Below are positions 53,887 to 64,000 of a DNA stretch of 64,000 nucleotides, in pieces. Made by a program: the position numbers and the translations under genes. The DNA lies in NCBI GenBank assembly GCA_012861695.1, contig JAAOOA010000056.1:5558207-5622206 (forward strand), read 5' to 3'. The notes under the pieces are model-generated. The model did no database searches. It was not told the origin of the DNA and saw only the letters and a program-made list of their open reading frames with translations. How positions within the stretch are numbered: position 1 is the stretch's first letter; each line of letters opens with the position of its first letter. The DNA comes from Trematomus loennbergii (taxonomy: Eukaryota; Chordata; Actinopteri; Perciformes; Nototheniidae).

Positions 53887-56724
53887 CTGAAAAGATACAT
53901 GAATAATAAATACTCTGTATACTGCAAATCAGAAGGTCTTTAACCTCTTAAGCCCTGAGCCTGTTTTTCAGGTCTCAGGCTCGAAAATGACATTCCCAGA
54001 ACAAATGACCATATCTTCCCTTCTAAAAGGGTTAAATTAATCATCTTTATTCTCAAAGTAATGATAAACCTGTGAGTTGGATGTAGAAAAGTCAGAATCA
54101 ATATAGATGTTTTTTATTTTAAAGAAAATTCAGATTTTACATAGTAAAAAACTGTAAATTATAGTGTCCGTCCAAAAATTATTTTTTACTTATAGTGAAA
54201 ACTACCCTTGGATGATGGGTTAGTAGACTAAAAGCTTTAGGAATCCAAAGTACAACATATAATAAGTACCCTGTATCAAGATTGATGCAAAACAAGTGAA
54301 ATTTGACCTTTTTAGAGAGATTTAGCCAAAAAACCCCACTTCTGGGGTCATTTGGGTGGATTTGACCTATCTCTGGCCCCCCTTGCTCGATTTTGATGAA
54401 TGAAATCTCTTTATAACCGCTAGAGCCAATGGAATCGAGGGAAAGTTATATACACACCAAAACGTTAACAAATAAGGAGTGAGAGTGACGCGTTACCAAA
54501 ACCGGAAGCTGCATACACTCTGGTGGCTACCATTCAGCTAACTTTTCCGCTCCGATTTTTAAAAAAATGGAATTATGGATTATAAATAATTTTTTAAAAG
54601 GCACAGGTACATTATCAACCTATGGATCAACAGTTGTAGTTTTTTTTCGTTTTAATGCCATTGAACACGTCTTTTGACCTAATTGACAGCTACGGTGAGA
54701 CGATCTGCCGTAAAGCTCCGTAAAGGTACGTGTTGTGATGTCTGTGTTTGCTTCCCCTGTCGCAAGTTCGGATCGCTCAGTGATGATACTATACCTAAAT
54801 AATCAGTGGAGTCTCAGCTTTAATCGGCTATATTGTATGTGCAGCTACGATAAGTAATAAGGGTATCTTTATCTTGAATTGTGTGCCGCAGTGCGTTAGA
54901 ATTTTTTCGCTCAGGGGTCATTTAGACCCTTCTTATGAGACTTGTGTTTTGTTTTGGTAAAAATGGTTCATATCTTCAGTTAGCTGAGATTCTTCCCGTT
55001 AATCTGGTGCTACACATTAATAGTTTCATAAATGTTAAGAAGCCCTGAGACATTATCTCGAAAAAAAAACGGTGGGAGGGGTCCAATGGGGGGACCGCCG
55101 TGCTTAAGAGGTTAAATGGGCCCTATTGTGCTTTTGTTTTTTTTCCTTTCCTGTAGTGTGTTATATATGTTTCTGTGCATGTACATGGTCTGCATTTCCA
55201 TTGGACTCCTTTGTTTACTTCTGGAACATAGTGACATCACTATGTAACACTCACACTTCTATAGATGAGAGTAACACATCACTTCCGGAATTACGGCCCC
55301 GCCCACTTTTGGGGGAAAACATTCGCTGTCATTTGGCTGGTAAATACAGATTCTGAAGTTTTCGGCAATCACATGTAATTTAGCCAGAAAGTATGCGTAC
55401 TCTCATCTATTGGCTAGCGTTCCAACGTATTGTATGTGATAGGCTAAGGGCTGGGACATCTCTAAGCTGTTGACCAATCACAACAGAGCCGACCAGCTAA
55501 CCAATCAGAGCAGACTGAGCTCTGGTTTCAGACAGAGGGTGAAAAGAGGTGCTGCAGCACAGGCAGTATGAGAAAAATAAAGAGCTTTTTGAACATTAAA
55601 GCATGGAGACATGTCACTGGAGAGGAACAACATACAAATATGAACCTGAAAAGGAGCATAATTAGGCCCCTTTAACAAAAATACTCACTTTGATGCTCAC
55701 TATCAGCGGGATATGGAACGGCTCCAGTTCGGATAGCTTTTTTGTTACAATGTCGACAAAGAGGTACAATAAGGCATCCACGGTTATAAATATGACCCAA
55801 GCTGCAAGATGGGAGGCGACCGGAACTCCAAACTTCAGCATGGCTTTCCCCTCTCTGGTGGTGGGACGGGCCGAGGGGAGGGGGGTGTACAGCTCCTCTT
55901 CCTCAGCGGTGAGGGGGAGGACGTGGGGCTTCCCTTCCGCCTTCTGCTTCTCGTCAAAAGCGACAAACCTCCGGCTCACGAACCTGTTTTGGTATTTCAT
56001 GTCACTGCGGTATCTTTTTATTTGCAGGGCTATAAACATCATGAGCACGAGGAAGCTGAGGGCGGGAACATCTTCTCGCTCACAGAGGAGACTGTGTTCA
56101 TAATGGACTTCACATATTTCACTGTGGCGTTCAGCTTCTGCTCCGCCTCACCGAGCGTCACCTGGAACTTTTCTGATTCCAGTCTGGGGGAAACCTTGAG
56201 TTGGGGGTCAAGGTTTAACACCCCTAAGTCTGTAACCCCCTTTAGCATGTTTCCTAGCCACTTTAGCATCTTCACATATTTCCTAAACGGAGCAATGACG
56301 GCTGCTTTCTTGGCCTGCAGGTTGCAGATCATACTCCGGACCAGACCTGTGGTGTTCTCCAAGGTGTTGCGAATGTTTCTTAGCAGCACTAAACTGGTGC
56401 CGGCGGTGAGGAGAAGGTTCCGGCTCTTCTTCATGAAAATAGAGATCACAAAAAGAGTCCCTAAGCAACGTACCCTCTTTGATAGGAAGAGGGCAACTGT
56501 CAGGAGGGTCCCGAAGCAGCAAGAGATCCCTCCAGACACAGCTAATCATAGTTCAGCGTGAGGAGGAGGTATAGGAAGAGCAGCAAGCTGAGCAGGAGGC
56601 TGGAGACGCTACAGGTGAAGAGCAGGAGGAGCGTTCTTTGCAAGCCATCCCTTTCACCGGTTGTGAAAACATCCAGAGCCAGATAACCGCTCTCCTTGAG
56701 GGTCTGTTTCCATGAGATTAGCAT
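53421..56724 (-). CDS. dcstamp: dendritic-cell-specific transmembrane protein (DC-STAMP), 2 main coding exons
   Basis: DC-STAMP is a multi-pass membrane protein needed for fusion of osteoclast and macrophage precursors in mammals. The first coding exon (56724-55689) starts at ATG 56724 (MLISWKQTLKESGYLALDVF) and contains hydrophobic segments such as RTLLLLFTCSVSSLLLSLLL, then FGTLLTVALFLSKRVRCLG and SFLVLMMFIALQIKRYRSD. The second (53886-53421) holds CLPKPKLLLYNSIVPL, a last membrane segment and a basic tail (EYLHAKILRKRLKKR). Position between dpys and rims2 supports dcstamp over ocstamp. Three single-base frame breaks lie near 56545, 56064 and 53817. Conservation on either side is strong, so assembly error is more likely than loss of the gene. 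A full product would be near 500 residues, against 470 in human. Confidence 0.92.
53944..55111. mobile_element. element H in dcstamp intron (TTAA-flanked, 1.17 kb)
   Basis: TTAA at 53940-53943 and 55112-55115. The ends are CCTCTTAAGCCCTGAG and CGTGCTTAAGAGG, a short inverted repeat (CCTCTTAAGC). The interior shows no open frame of note. A related reversed copy is inside element B at 38964-40650. Confidence 0.83.
55116..55671 (+). mobile_element. MITE family A, copy A4, abutting H
   Basis: The left end TGGGCCCTATTGTGC directly follows the TTAA that ends H, and the right end AGCATAATTAGGCCCCT is followed by TTAA at 55672-55675. All family landmarks are present. A 146-bp MITE sits inside it. 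Confidence 0.88.
55262..55407. mobile_element. 146-bp MITE nested in A4
   Basis: TAGATGAGAGTA at the left and TACTCTCATC plus TA at the right are inverted. Copies A2 and A1 lack this segment, and removing it restores the CTATTGGC family sequence. This indicates a TA target duplication. Confidence 0.82.
55689..56724 (-). CDS. dcstamp: dcstamp first coding exon (two frame breaks)
   Basis: 1036 nt, two less than the 1038 that its splice phases require. The frame drops one base after LTLNYD (about 56543-56546) and another after SEKMFP (about 56061-56067). Between the breaks the protein is well conserved (FVISIFMKKSRNLLLTAGTS, then NTLENTTGLVRSMICNL). Donor AAA/GTGAGT at 55689/55688. Confidence 0.92.
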
Positions 56725-57798
56725 CCTGAGCTAAGATTCAATGCAAAAATGTATTAAAATCTCAAATTGCAAACCTGTTGTGTAGAGCTAGACATCTATT
56801 CTCGTGCATGTGTCCTGCAGTCTCCTTAAATACGGCTAAAACAGGAAGTCTCGGCCTCCTCTACCCTCATGAAGTCATTTGTCATTATCCAGTCATCCCT
56901 ATTTTTTAACCAAAAGCAGAAGCAAACAGAGACTCATACAAGACCACATTGTGTGTGAGCGTGTGAAACTTAATGTGCTCTTTCATTTTGTGTACTTTCC
57001 GATTACTTTATGGAAATTCCAATTACAGTAAGTCTAATAAAAGCTCTGCAGAACATTTTGGAAAGGGGAGGTGAAAGTCGCAATAAGGAGTCGTTAGGGT
57101 TAGGATTTGTAAGATGAGGTAATATTGTCATCACTAAACTATAGTATATATAATATATATTATAGTGTTACTATATTGATCAAGGTTAAAAGATAGCTGC
57201 TTTCAAGGAATTGAGAACTTTTAACGGAATATATAATAACTAGATGTTGCCGGGTTATGACGTCAGCTCAGCCCTGAAAAGGTGCTTGTGAACAGTCTGA
57301 AAAGCCTTGAGTCTGTAGATGGCTGTAGACTCTTGGCCTTGATATGTTGACCATTTTTGTCATGTAGTTGTAAAAAAATGTATTGAAACATTATTTTACT
57401 GAACTGAACTGATACAATTTTATAAAACATTTTTGGAAACATAATCTTATTTAGGATTAATCACAAAATCAGTTGATCCTAAAAAGTCAGATAAAACGTA
57501 TAACTTTTTTCTGGGCCAACACATAAATACCCCTAAGTATTAGGTGAAACCTTACAAACATCATTTTTATAAGCAACTAAATAGTCATTTGTTAAGCCTA
57601 ATCGATAAAAGGCAAAACAATTTAAATCAATTTGTGTGCTTGGCCTGAATTGCCCAGCACAGTGGACAAGCTAACTAGCTTAGCAGCATGACGGGCTCAT
57701 ATTGTTTGGAGTTCAGCTAGTCTAACTTGTAAACCAGGTAGCTCACTTTCTATTAGAAAATAGTATGGTAAATAAGTCCTAAAAATGTCAGGTAAGCC
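56725..57798. promoter_or_regulatory. dcstamp upstream region
   Basis: Sequence upstream of the dcstamp start codon. No definite TATA box or CpG island. Nothing else is recognisable. Confidence 0.3.
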
Positions 57799-57802
57799 TT
57801 AA

Positions 57803-58184
57803 AGGTGGGGTAGGTAATTTTGGAGAAACCAGCTCGAGTGCGCTAGAATTTGAAAATACACAGCCGGAAAAAATCTCCCACTTCCTTACAGAGCCCCTCC
57901 TCCAACACACACGAACGCGCACATGACCAATGAGGGCACGAGATAAGTTTGTGCACAGATGGAAGGCTGACAGGCAGGTAGGCCATCCAGTTATTTTAGC
58001 CGGGCCGGCTAAAATGATTGGTCGTGCTTTTTACAGTACTACGGCTTCCACAGATTACATTTTTTTATGGATTTTTTGTCAAAGCACTTAAGATATTCAT
58101 TGCTATCGGGATGTTAAGAGCATTCCATGGAATATAACAAAAAGTGTATCTCGAGCCGGTTTCTCAAACTTACCTACCCTACCT
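57803..58184 (+). mobile_element. MITE family E, copy E2, full length
   Basis: TTAA at 57799-57802 and 58185-58188. The ends AGGTGGGGTAGGTAATTTTG and AACTTACCTACCCTACCT are inverted, and GAGAAACCAGCTCGAG pairs with CTCGAGCCGGTTTCTC further in. It is the complete partner of E1. Confidence 0.88.
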
Positions 58185-58188
58185 TTAA

Positions 58189-60875
58189 CCCAGTTTGCCT
58201 TTTTATAAAGGCATTATATATTATATATCCATTTCTTTCAAACGTTACATTAAAATAACTTTTATCTGATACTGGTGCTTTCAACCATACGGTCGGTTGT
58301 GTTGTCAGAGAATATCATCTTCATATTTCATCAGGGTCTCCAAATGTATAACATAAGCCCTGCTTGATAAAGGGGGCTTTGGAGTTGATTTTGAGGATGC
58401 ATTATGGGAATTGTAGGATTCAGGGTTTTGGGAGCTTGAGCAATATGCTACTAGAGAATAACATTCAGTATGGATCGTGATTGTACATGCGTGTGTGTTA
58501 ATCGTATCATCACCCAACTCTTTGCATCAGTGTAATATCAATTTTTTTATTTTTTATTTGAAAAATAACTTACATAAATCTCTGTACTCAACCATACTTA
58601 ACCAAGACATAGCCTTGGCATTAACACATTGCACCAAAAAGAGAAATGAAAAGGCATTCAAAAGGATAAATAACATATGTCTTTGTCATCACGTGAGGCA
58701 TTCTTCCTGTTCCAAAAGAGTCTATCATCTATTCATGGTAGCTTGTTTATTCAAATTCTGACATCTAAAGGTATGTACAATGAAAATCAAAATGAAAATA
58801 TATACTGTAGCTTGTTCCAGCCACAAGGTTTTCTTGGACATTAAAACGCATTATCGTCATGTGGAAAAGGAATAATGCCTCAGTTCAATTTCATTCAGAC
58901 ATACTGCAACTATAAGATTCATATACTTCCCAGACATGAGAAGTATTTATAATTACTAAAAATAGAAAATAAAAATAAACTGGTCTTGGCTTTTAAATAA
59001 AACTAACAAAAATATAGTAAATTAATTTCATTTTCATTAAAACAAGAAAAAACATTTTCTGTGGCAATATCCCTTGTTATTTGAACTTGTGATTAGCTCA
59101 TCTTCACAAACAGTGCCTGTGGACTTGAACCACAGCGACACACACATCTCTCGCATGTTTGCTGCCTCTTGATTAGGTATAGACCTCTCGCTGTACCAAT
59201 ACAGATTATTTTTGCATGTTCGTCAACAATACTGAAATAAAATACACTTGCAATCACAACTGTTTCGTCAACCTCCATTAAATATAAAATATTTTCCTTG
59301 TCACTTATTTTTTCTCAAAAACCTGAAAGAAAACATGACCTTGGGGTGGAATGTCTTTTGTTAAAACTTCAATAAATGGCCGCAGAAGACCAATAACTAA
59401 TTTGCTGTAGAGTTCAATTTAAAGGTGAGGGAGAAAAGTAATGAAGTTGACATGCACTGTACAAGAAACTGCAAAAATTCCAAATATCATCTTTATCAAA
59501 ACATGCTGAGTTACTGTAAGGTGTGCCCAAGCCATGTTGCAGAAAATCCTTTTCAACATGCTTGTTAAACAAATCAAATCCAAAATAAATACATACTGAA
59601 ACAGTCCTCAAATCTGGACAATGTCAGGGGACTGAACAATGGTAGCAATGAGTAGTACAATGAGAAGTACCCTGGGACAAGGAAGAAAAAGAGAAACATG
59701 TACAATTTGCACATAATGTTTATCTTTATAAGGCATGAGCCTTTTACAATGAAATAAATAATTTACATTTATTTTCATTATCACTTTTTGTCACATAAAC
59801 ATTTTCTGTTAAATAGCTCCAAAAGTTTCCTTTAAGTTTCCCTTATCTGTATGTCTGCTAAACACAGACTCATGAATGGTCTAAAGAATGATAAACAATG
59901 CCTTTTTTTTTATCACGATGTTGCATTCACTCCCCTTGAAAACCATGCACTAGTGACATTTATCTTTAAAAATAATATAAATTGTTGAAAATGGCTGATC
60001 TGTTTTTTTTTCTTCATCTTTTTTGCAAGTTGCAGCCTCAAGAAAATAATTTTATTTTTTATTTTTTTAATTCAGCTAAATTTGTGTTCATGCAAATGAA
60101 CTAAAAAGGGAAAAAAATATATTTTTCTCATTTATTTTCATACAATATATCAACAGAGAAAGAATGATGGTAGATTGTACATCTTTTCATGGGGTTTCTG
60201 TTTGCTCTGGAGTGTTGATGGTAGCCACTTCAATATTGCCTCTGATTCATTTACCAGTACGGGTTGATTCAGTACGTAAACCTAGAGTAACCAGGGTATT
60301 TCTTTTGGGGTTTTGGGGGAGTGTGGACACAAGCTGGGACACACCTCACCCAAAGTGATGGTCTCCAAAACTCCATCTACACAGCTAGGTCTGTTGGCGT
60401 GGCGTGACCAAGCATCTGGTTAGAAACACTGTCACCCCCTTCAGATACAAGTACATCGACATAAAAAAACTAAAAAAACTAATAAAAAAGGAAACCAAAA
60501 AAAAGAAAGGAAAACATTTATTTTCATTCGAAAAAGGGCTTCTGTAGAACTCGTTTAGCGGTTCCCAGTGCTGACCCCCATGGCTTCGAATTGGATGAAA
60601 ACCTGGAACTGACGGATTCCTCGTGCTAAGGAGTTCATTCCAGCTTCCTCCAAACAACAACAACAACACCCGGCATCCCGGCCGCCAGGCGCTTGCGACG
60701 CGCTTCGCCTCGTGCACAATGTGCGCAACGTTTTTGCTCAAAACACAGGATCACGTTTTTTGCACCCCTGGAAACAGGCTCAGAAGACACAACATCAAGC
60801 ATGCAGTGTAACCGGGGGCGTGACCCTGTAATCGCAACACTGGCTGCTACAACAACGCTATCATTCTGCACGCTG
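58189..60875 (-). promoter_or_regulatory. probable rims2 3' UTR and downstream sequence
   Basis: Very AT-rich, with many poly-A and poly-T runs. Several minus-strand AATAAA signals occur (for example + strand 60517-60522 and 60131-60136). Vertebrate RIM genes have long 3' UTRs, so part of this is likely transcribed; the end cannot be fixed from sequence. Confidence 0.4.
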
Positions 60876-61079
60876 CTATGATCGAGAGAAACTGTCCAGT
60901 GACGATTGGGAAGCTCTTCTTGTCAGTGGGGCCAGAGTAGGGTCCACCAGTGAGGAAGGGGGGAAGAGCTTAAACCAGCCAATCACCATGTTGGACAGGT
61001 CCAGCTCATCTAACAGTATCTGAACTGCTCCCATGAAGGATTTATGGTCCATGCGTCCATAGTCGCCCCAAACGATGAT
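60876..61079 (-). CDS. rims2: rims2 last coding exon
   Basis: 204 nt, intact. Encodes IIVWGDYGRMDHKSFMG to FPPSSLVDPTLAPLTRRASQ and the short end SSLDSFSRS. Confidence 0.95.
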   Translation of the reverse strand: MIVWGDYGRMDHKSFMGAVQILLDELDLSNMVIGWFKLFPPSSLVDPTLAPLTRRASQSSLDSFSRS

Positions 61080-62715
61080 CTGCAGAGAAAGAGAAATAAT
61101 GAATCAGAAGGACGTTCGCAGTGAAACAGTGAGGAATGATATTGTTTTCGTTCCGGTTCCTCACCTGTAAGACCTTTCCTACTGGACTCTCCTCAAACGG
61201 CAGTTGCTGCTGGTAAAGAGGATCCAAGGTTTTTCTTGCTACTTTTGTTTTCTTTTTGGCTATGCAGACTCCGTTTTCCAAAAGGTAGACCTTTACATAT
61301 GGTGCTGAGAAGAGAGGAGAGGGGGAATATGTTACAATATGCATCATCTCTTATTCTTACCCCAAAGCCCTAAAGAAATATGATTTTAGGTCTTTTAAGT
61401 TGAATTTATATTACATGTTAGACGCTTTTATCCAAAGCGACTTACATACTCAATACTGTGGGCAATCCCCACAGGAGCAATTTGGGTGAAGTGTCTTGCC
61501 CAGGGACACAACGACATGCTGACTGCAGTGGGGTTTGAACCTGCGCCCCCCTGATCCGAACACCAACGCACTAACCCACTACGCCACACGCCTCCCTGTG
61601 ATATGACAGAGTGAGAGCTTCAGTTACCTGGCAGTGCCTTGGAACCTGGTTTCCCACAAGGCCACGGGCTCTGATGACCTCCACCTCCAGTGCTCCCTTC
61701 TTGTCCACCATACCAATCTGGATGTCACCTGGATAACAGCGTTGACAGATTTTGACTTCAAGCACTATAATAACCTCATATTTCACACCATATACAGACA
61801 GTATATATAAGTTAGTATGGTATAGGTATTTTAAAGGAGATATGCATGCACTCTGATTGTCTGCTTTGCTTTGTGTTCTGTAATGCAATTTAATGTCGTC
61901 ATATTTAACTGTTTGTACCCAATGTTTTGTATTAGTCAGCTGCATGTTAATTGTCTTACTGCATGAGTTATTATCCTGTTCAACTGTTCATGTTTGGCTT
62001 TTCCTGTTCTGTTTTCATTCAATATTCTTTGAATGGCCAATTGTAACATCAGGCCGTGGGACAACAGTTGAAACTTAGCCTTTTGGCTAGCAATGGCACT
62101 TTTACAGTGATGTTGATAATGTGCATTGTCACTAAGGAAAACATAAATACATCATAAAATAATGCATGACTGACAAGATTATTAACTTTCCCTCATCAAC
62201 GTGTTCACTTCTTAGTGCAAAGAGGCATTCTGTGAATAACCAAGGTACTGTATACAATGAATGACTACAAAGGTGGCTGTTCTCACCCATGGGGGGAGTA
62301 GCCAACGTCTGTCGTCCAACCAGCTGGGCGGGGCCGAGACCATCCAGGAAGTCGCTGAACTGGGCTTCTGAGGAGAGCCTCACACCGGGGAAGATGAGAC
62401 TGAAACAGAGAAGACACAAACATGGAGATGAAAGATACAGTTTCATTAATATAAGACAAATCTGTCGGGGTGCAACGGCTGTAAGGAAGAGTTTGGAATT
62501 GTTTGCTGCGTATGTACTAATGCTCTCAGTGAAATAAGAAGGAGCTTTTCGAGCGACCTCAGAATAAGCGTGTCCTTACTTTCCCTCGGAGCTGTAGCTG
62601 TTCATGCTGCCGTCTGTGGACTCCCGGCTGGCCTGCCGAGTCATCCTGCTCCTCATCTCCACAGCCAGGCCCGTCTCCGTGCTCCTCTGGATGGTGCTGC
62701 GCAGCTTCTTGCCCC
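60876..62715 (-). CDS. rims2: RIM active-zone scaffold, last 5 exons (C2B domain), partial
   Basis: RIM proteins organise the presynaptic active zone, linking Rab3 on vesicles with Munc13 and calcium channels; the C-terminal C2B domain binds membrane lipids and liprin without calcium. Coding exons on the minus strand: 62715-62580, 62399-62287, 61728-61628, 61304-61165, 61079-60876, with the stop at 60878-60876. The peptides run KKLRSTIQRSTETGLAVEM, SDFLDGLGPAQLVGRQTLA, VDKKGALEVEVIRARGL, YLLENGVCIAKKKTKVARKT and SFMGAVQILLDELDLSNM, ending SSLDSFSRS. The paralogue is called rims2 from its place beside dcstamp and dpys; some residues look RIM1-like. Upstream exons lie beyond the window. One base is missing in the third listed exon. 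Confidence 0.92.
61165..61304 (-). CDS. rims2: rims2 exon with ENGVCIAKKKTK
   Basis: 140 nt, clean splice sites. Core of the C2B domain (APYVKVYLLENGVCIAKKK, then LDPLYQQ and VGKVLQ). Confidence 0.95.
61411..61597 (-). mobile_element. tRNA-derived SINE in a rims2 intron
   Basis: On the minus strand it has an A-box-like TGGCGTAGTGG (61586-61576) and a B box GGTTCAAACCC (61541-61531) at the normal distance. A body with CCCTGGGCAAGACACTTCAC follows, then the common fish tail GTCGCTTTGGATAAAAGCGT. It has no poly-A. Confidence 0.88.
61628..61728 (-). CDS. rims2: rims2 exon, first C2B strands (one base missing)
   Basis: 101 nt where the flanking phases require 102. The frame breaks after ARGLVG (about 61649-61653). 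The conserved PGSKALP that follows is legible only in the next frame. Confidence 0.92.
62287..62399 (-). CDS. rims2: rims2 exon with SDFLDGLGPAQLVGRQ
   Basis: 113 nt. Begins LIFPGVRLSSEAQF and ends ATPPMG with a split glycine codon. Donor GTGAGA. Confidence 0.94.
62580..62715 (-). CDS. rims2: rims2 exon with KKLRSTIQRSTETG
   Basis: 136 nt, phases consistent with its neighbour. Encodes the conserved linker ending TRQASRESTDGSMNSYSSEG, just before C2B. Confidence 0.93.
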
Positions 62716-63279
62716 CTGCTTCTGCCCAATGAAGGCCAACGTGGGGGAAGAGAGGAGGGAGGGAGAGCCATGGAGAGTGTTAATGCATGACACTGCATCA
62801 TTTTGTGACTCATACAGCGAGTTGTACACACGGATTATAACTGTCCCGCATTCATCTGCTCGTAGAAAATTAATTCCAGAGGGAAACAAAACTGTTTGAA
62901 TGGAAATAGATCTGTATACCTTTAGTGTAGCTTATTCTGGGAAGGATCATTTCACTCAAACAAGGTCACTAATTCATCCTCTCTACAGATACAACATCGG
63001 CAGCCCCCCTCTGGTCTGTGCTACTGACTGCCTGCGGGGGTCTTGTGGGAGCCTTAGCCCATGCTTTCCCCCCCCCCCCCCCATCCTAACTGATCCAAGA
63101 TGACAGCTGACTCGGAACATTAGCCCTGCTGCAGCTCCTCCCCACACTGCCTCCCTGTTCCTGTGCTGGACGTACACACACCTACACACAACTACACACA
63201 CCTACTCACATGCTGCACCACTTAATACATGCTTGGCTGCCAGCACACATACATACTGTACACACACATACATACTGTA
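62716..63279 (-). other. rims2 intron sequence
   Basis: No further RIM exon is recognisable up to the CA array. A C14 run lies near 63069-63082. Confidence 0.5.

Positions 63280-64000
<721 letters not shown>

Noticed and set aside
55809..56561. 250-codon plus-strand open frame
   Set aside because: It is antisense to the conserved dcstamp exon; its openness follows from the codon bias of the real gene.
61531..61586. Candidate functional tRNA gene
   Set aside because: The A and B boxes belong to a SINE with a long non-tRNA body and the common fish tail; no acceptor stem closes.

Overview
This is nuclear DNA of a ray-finned fish, most likely a percomorph-type teleost. It has three intron-containing vertebrate genes, teleost-style LINE and SINE tails, long CA/GT microsatellites and many small TIR transposons, several of them nested. 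The species cannot be named from the sequence.

The gene order is dpys (+, about 29.1-46.0 kb), dcstamp (-, 53.4-56.7 kb), then the 3' part of a RIM gene, rims2 by position (-, 60.9 kb to beyond the right edge). This is the known vertebrate DPYS-DCSTAMP-RIMS2 block. dpys encodes dihydropyrimidinase, the second step of pyrimidine degradation, in nine exons. dcstamp encodes a multi-pass membrane protein of cell fusion. The RIM exons encode the C2B end of an active-zone scaffold. The three genes are unrelated in function; their linkage is ancestral synteny, not an operon.

Region by region: 1-28.9 kb is intergenic. It holds MITE copies, an L2-like LINE tail (13.2-14.0 kb), a TTAA-flanked MITE carrying GT microsatellites (22 kb), an unidentified exon-like reading frame (25.5 kb) and a second LINE remnant split by a 2.2-kb TIR element that itself holds a 1.1-kb element. 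The dpys introns hold further transposons; intron 7 contains a stack several insertions deep. From 46 to 53.4 kb lie repeats, an unidentified GC-rich reading frame (49.4-49.7 kb) and the 5' part of a Ty3/Gypsy element. The main dcstamp intron is almost entirely two abutting TTAA-flanked elements. The rims2 introns hold a tRNA-derived SINE and a 223-bp CA array.

Two things deserve attention. First, all three genes carry single-base frame breaks in otherwise well conserved exons, which points to uncorrected assembly indels, though real lesions are not excluded. Second, the transposon layer is unusually legible: at least five different small families sit at TTAA, two of them at the same TTAA in one intron, and two near-identical 1.14-kb elements lie in opposite orientation on either side of dpys exons 1-7. 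I found no new protein system; the novelty here is in genome architecture.
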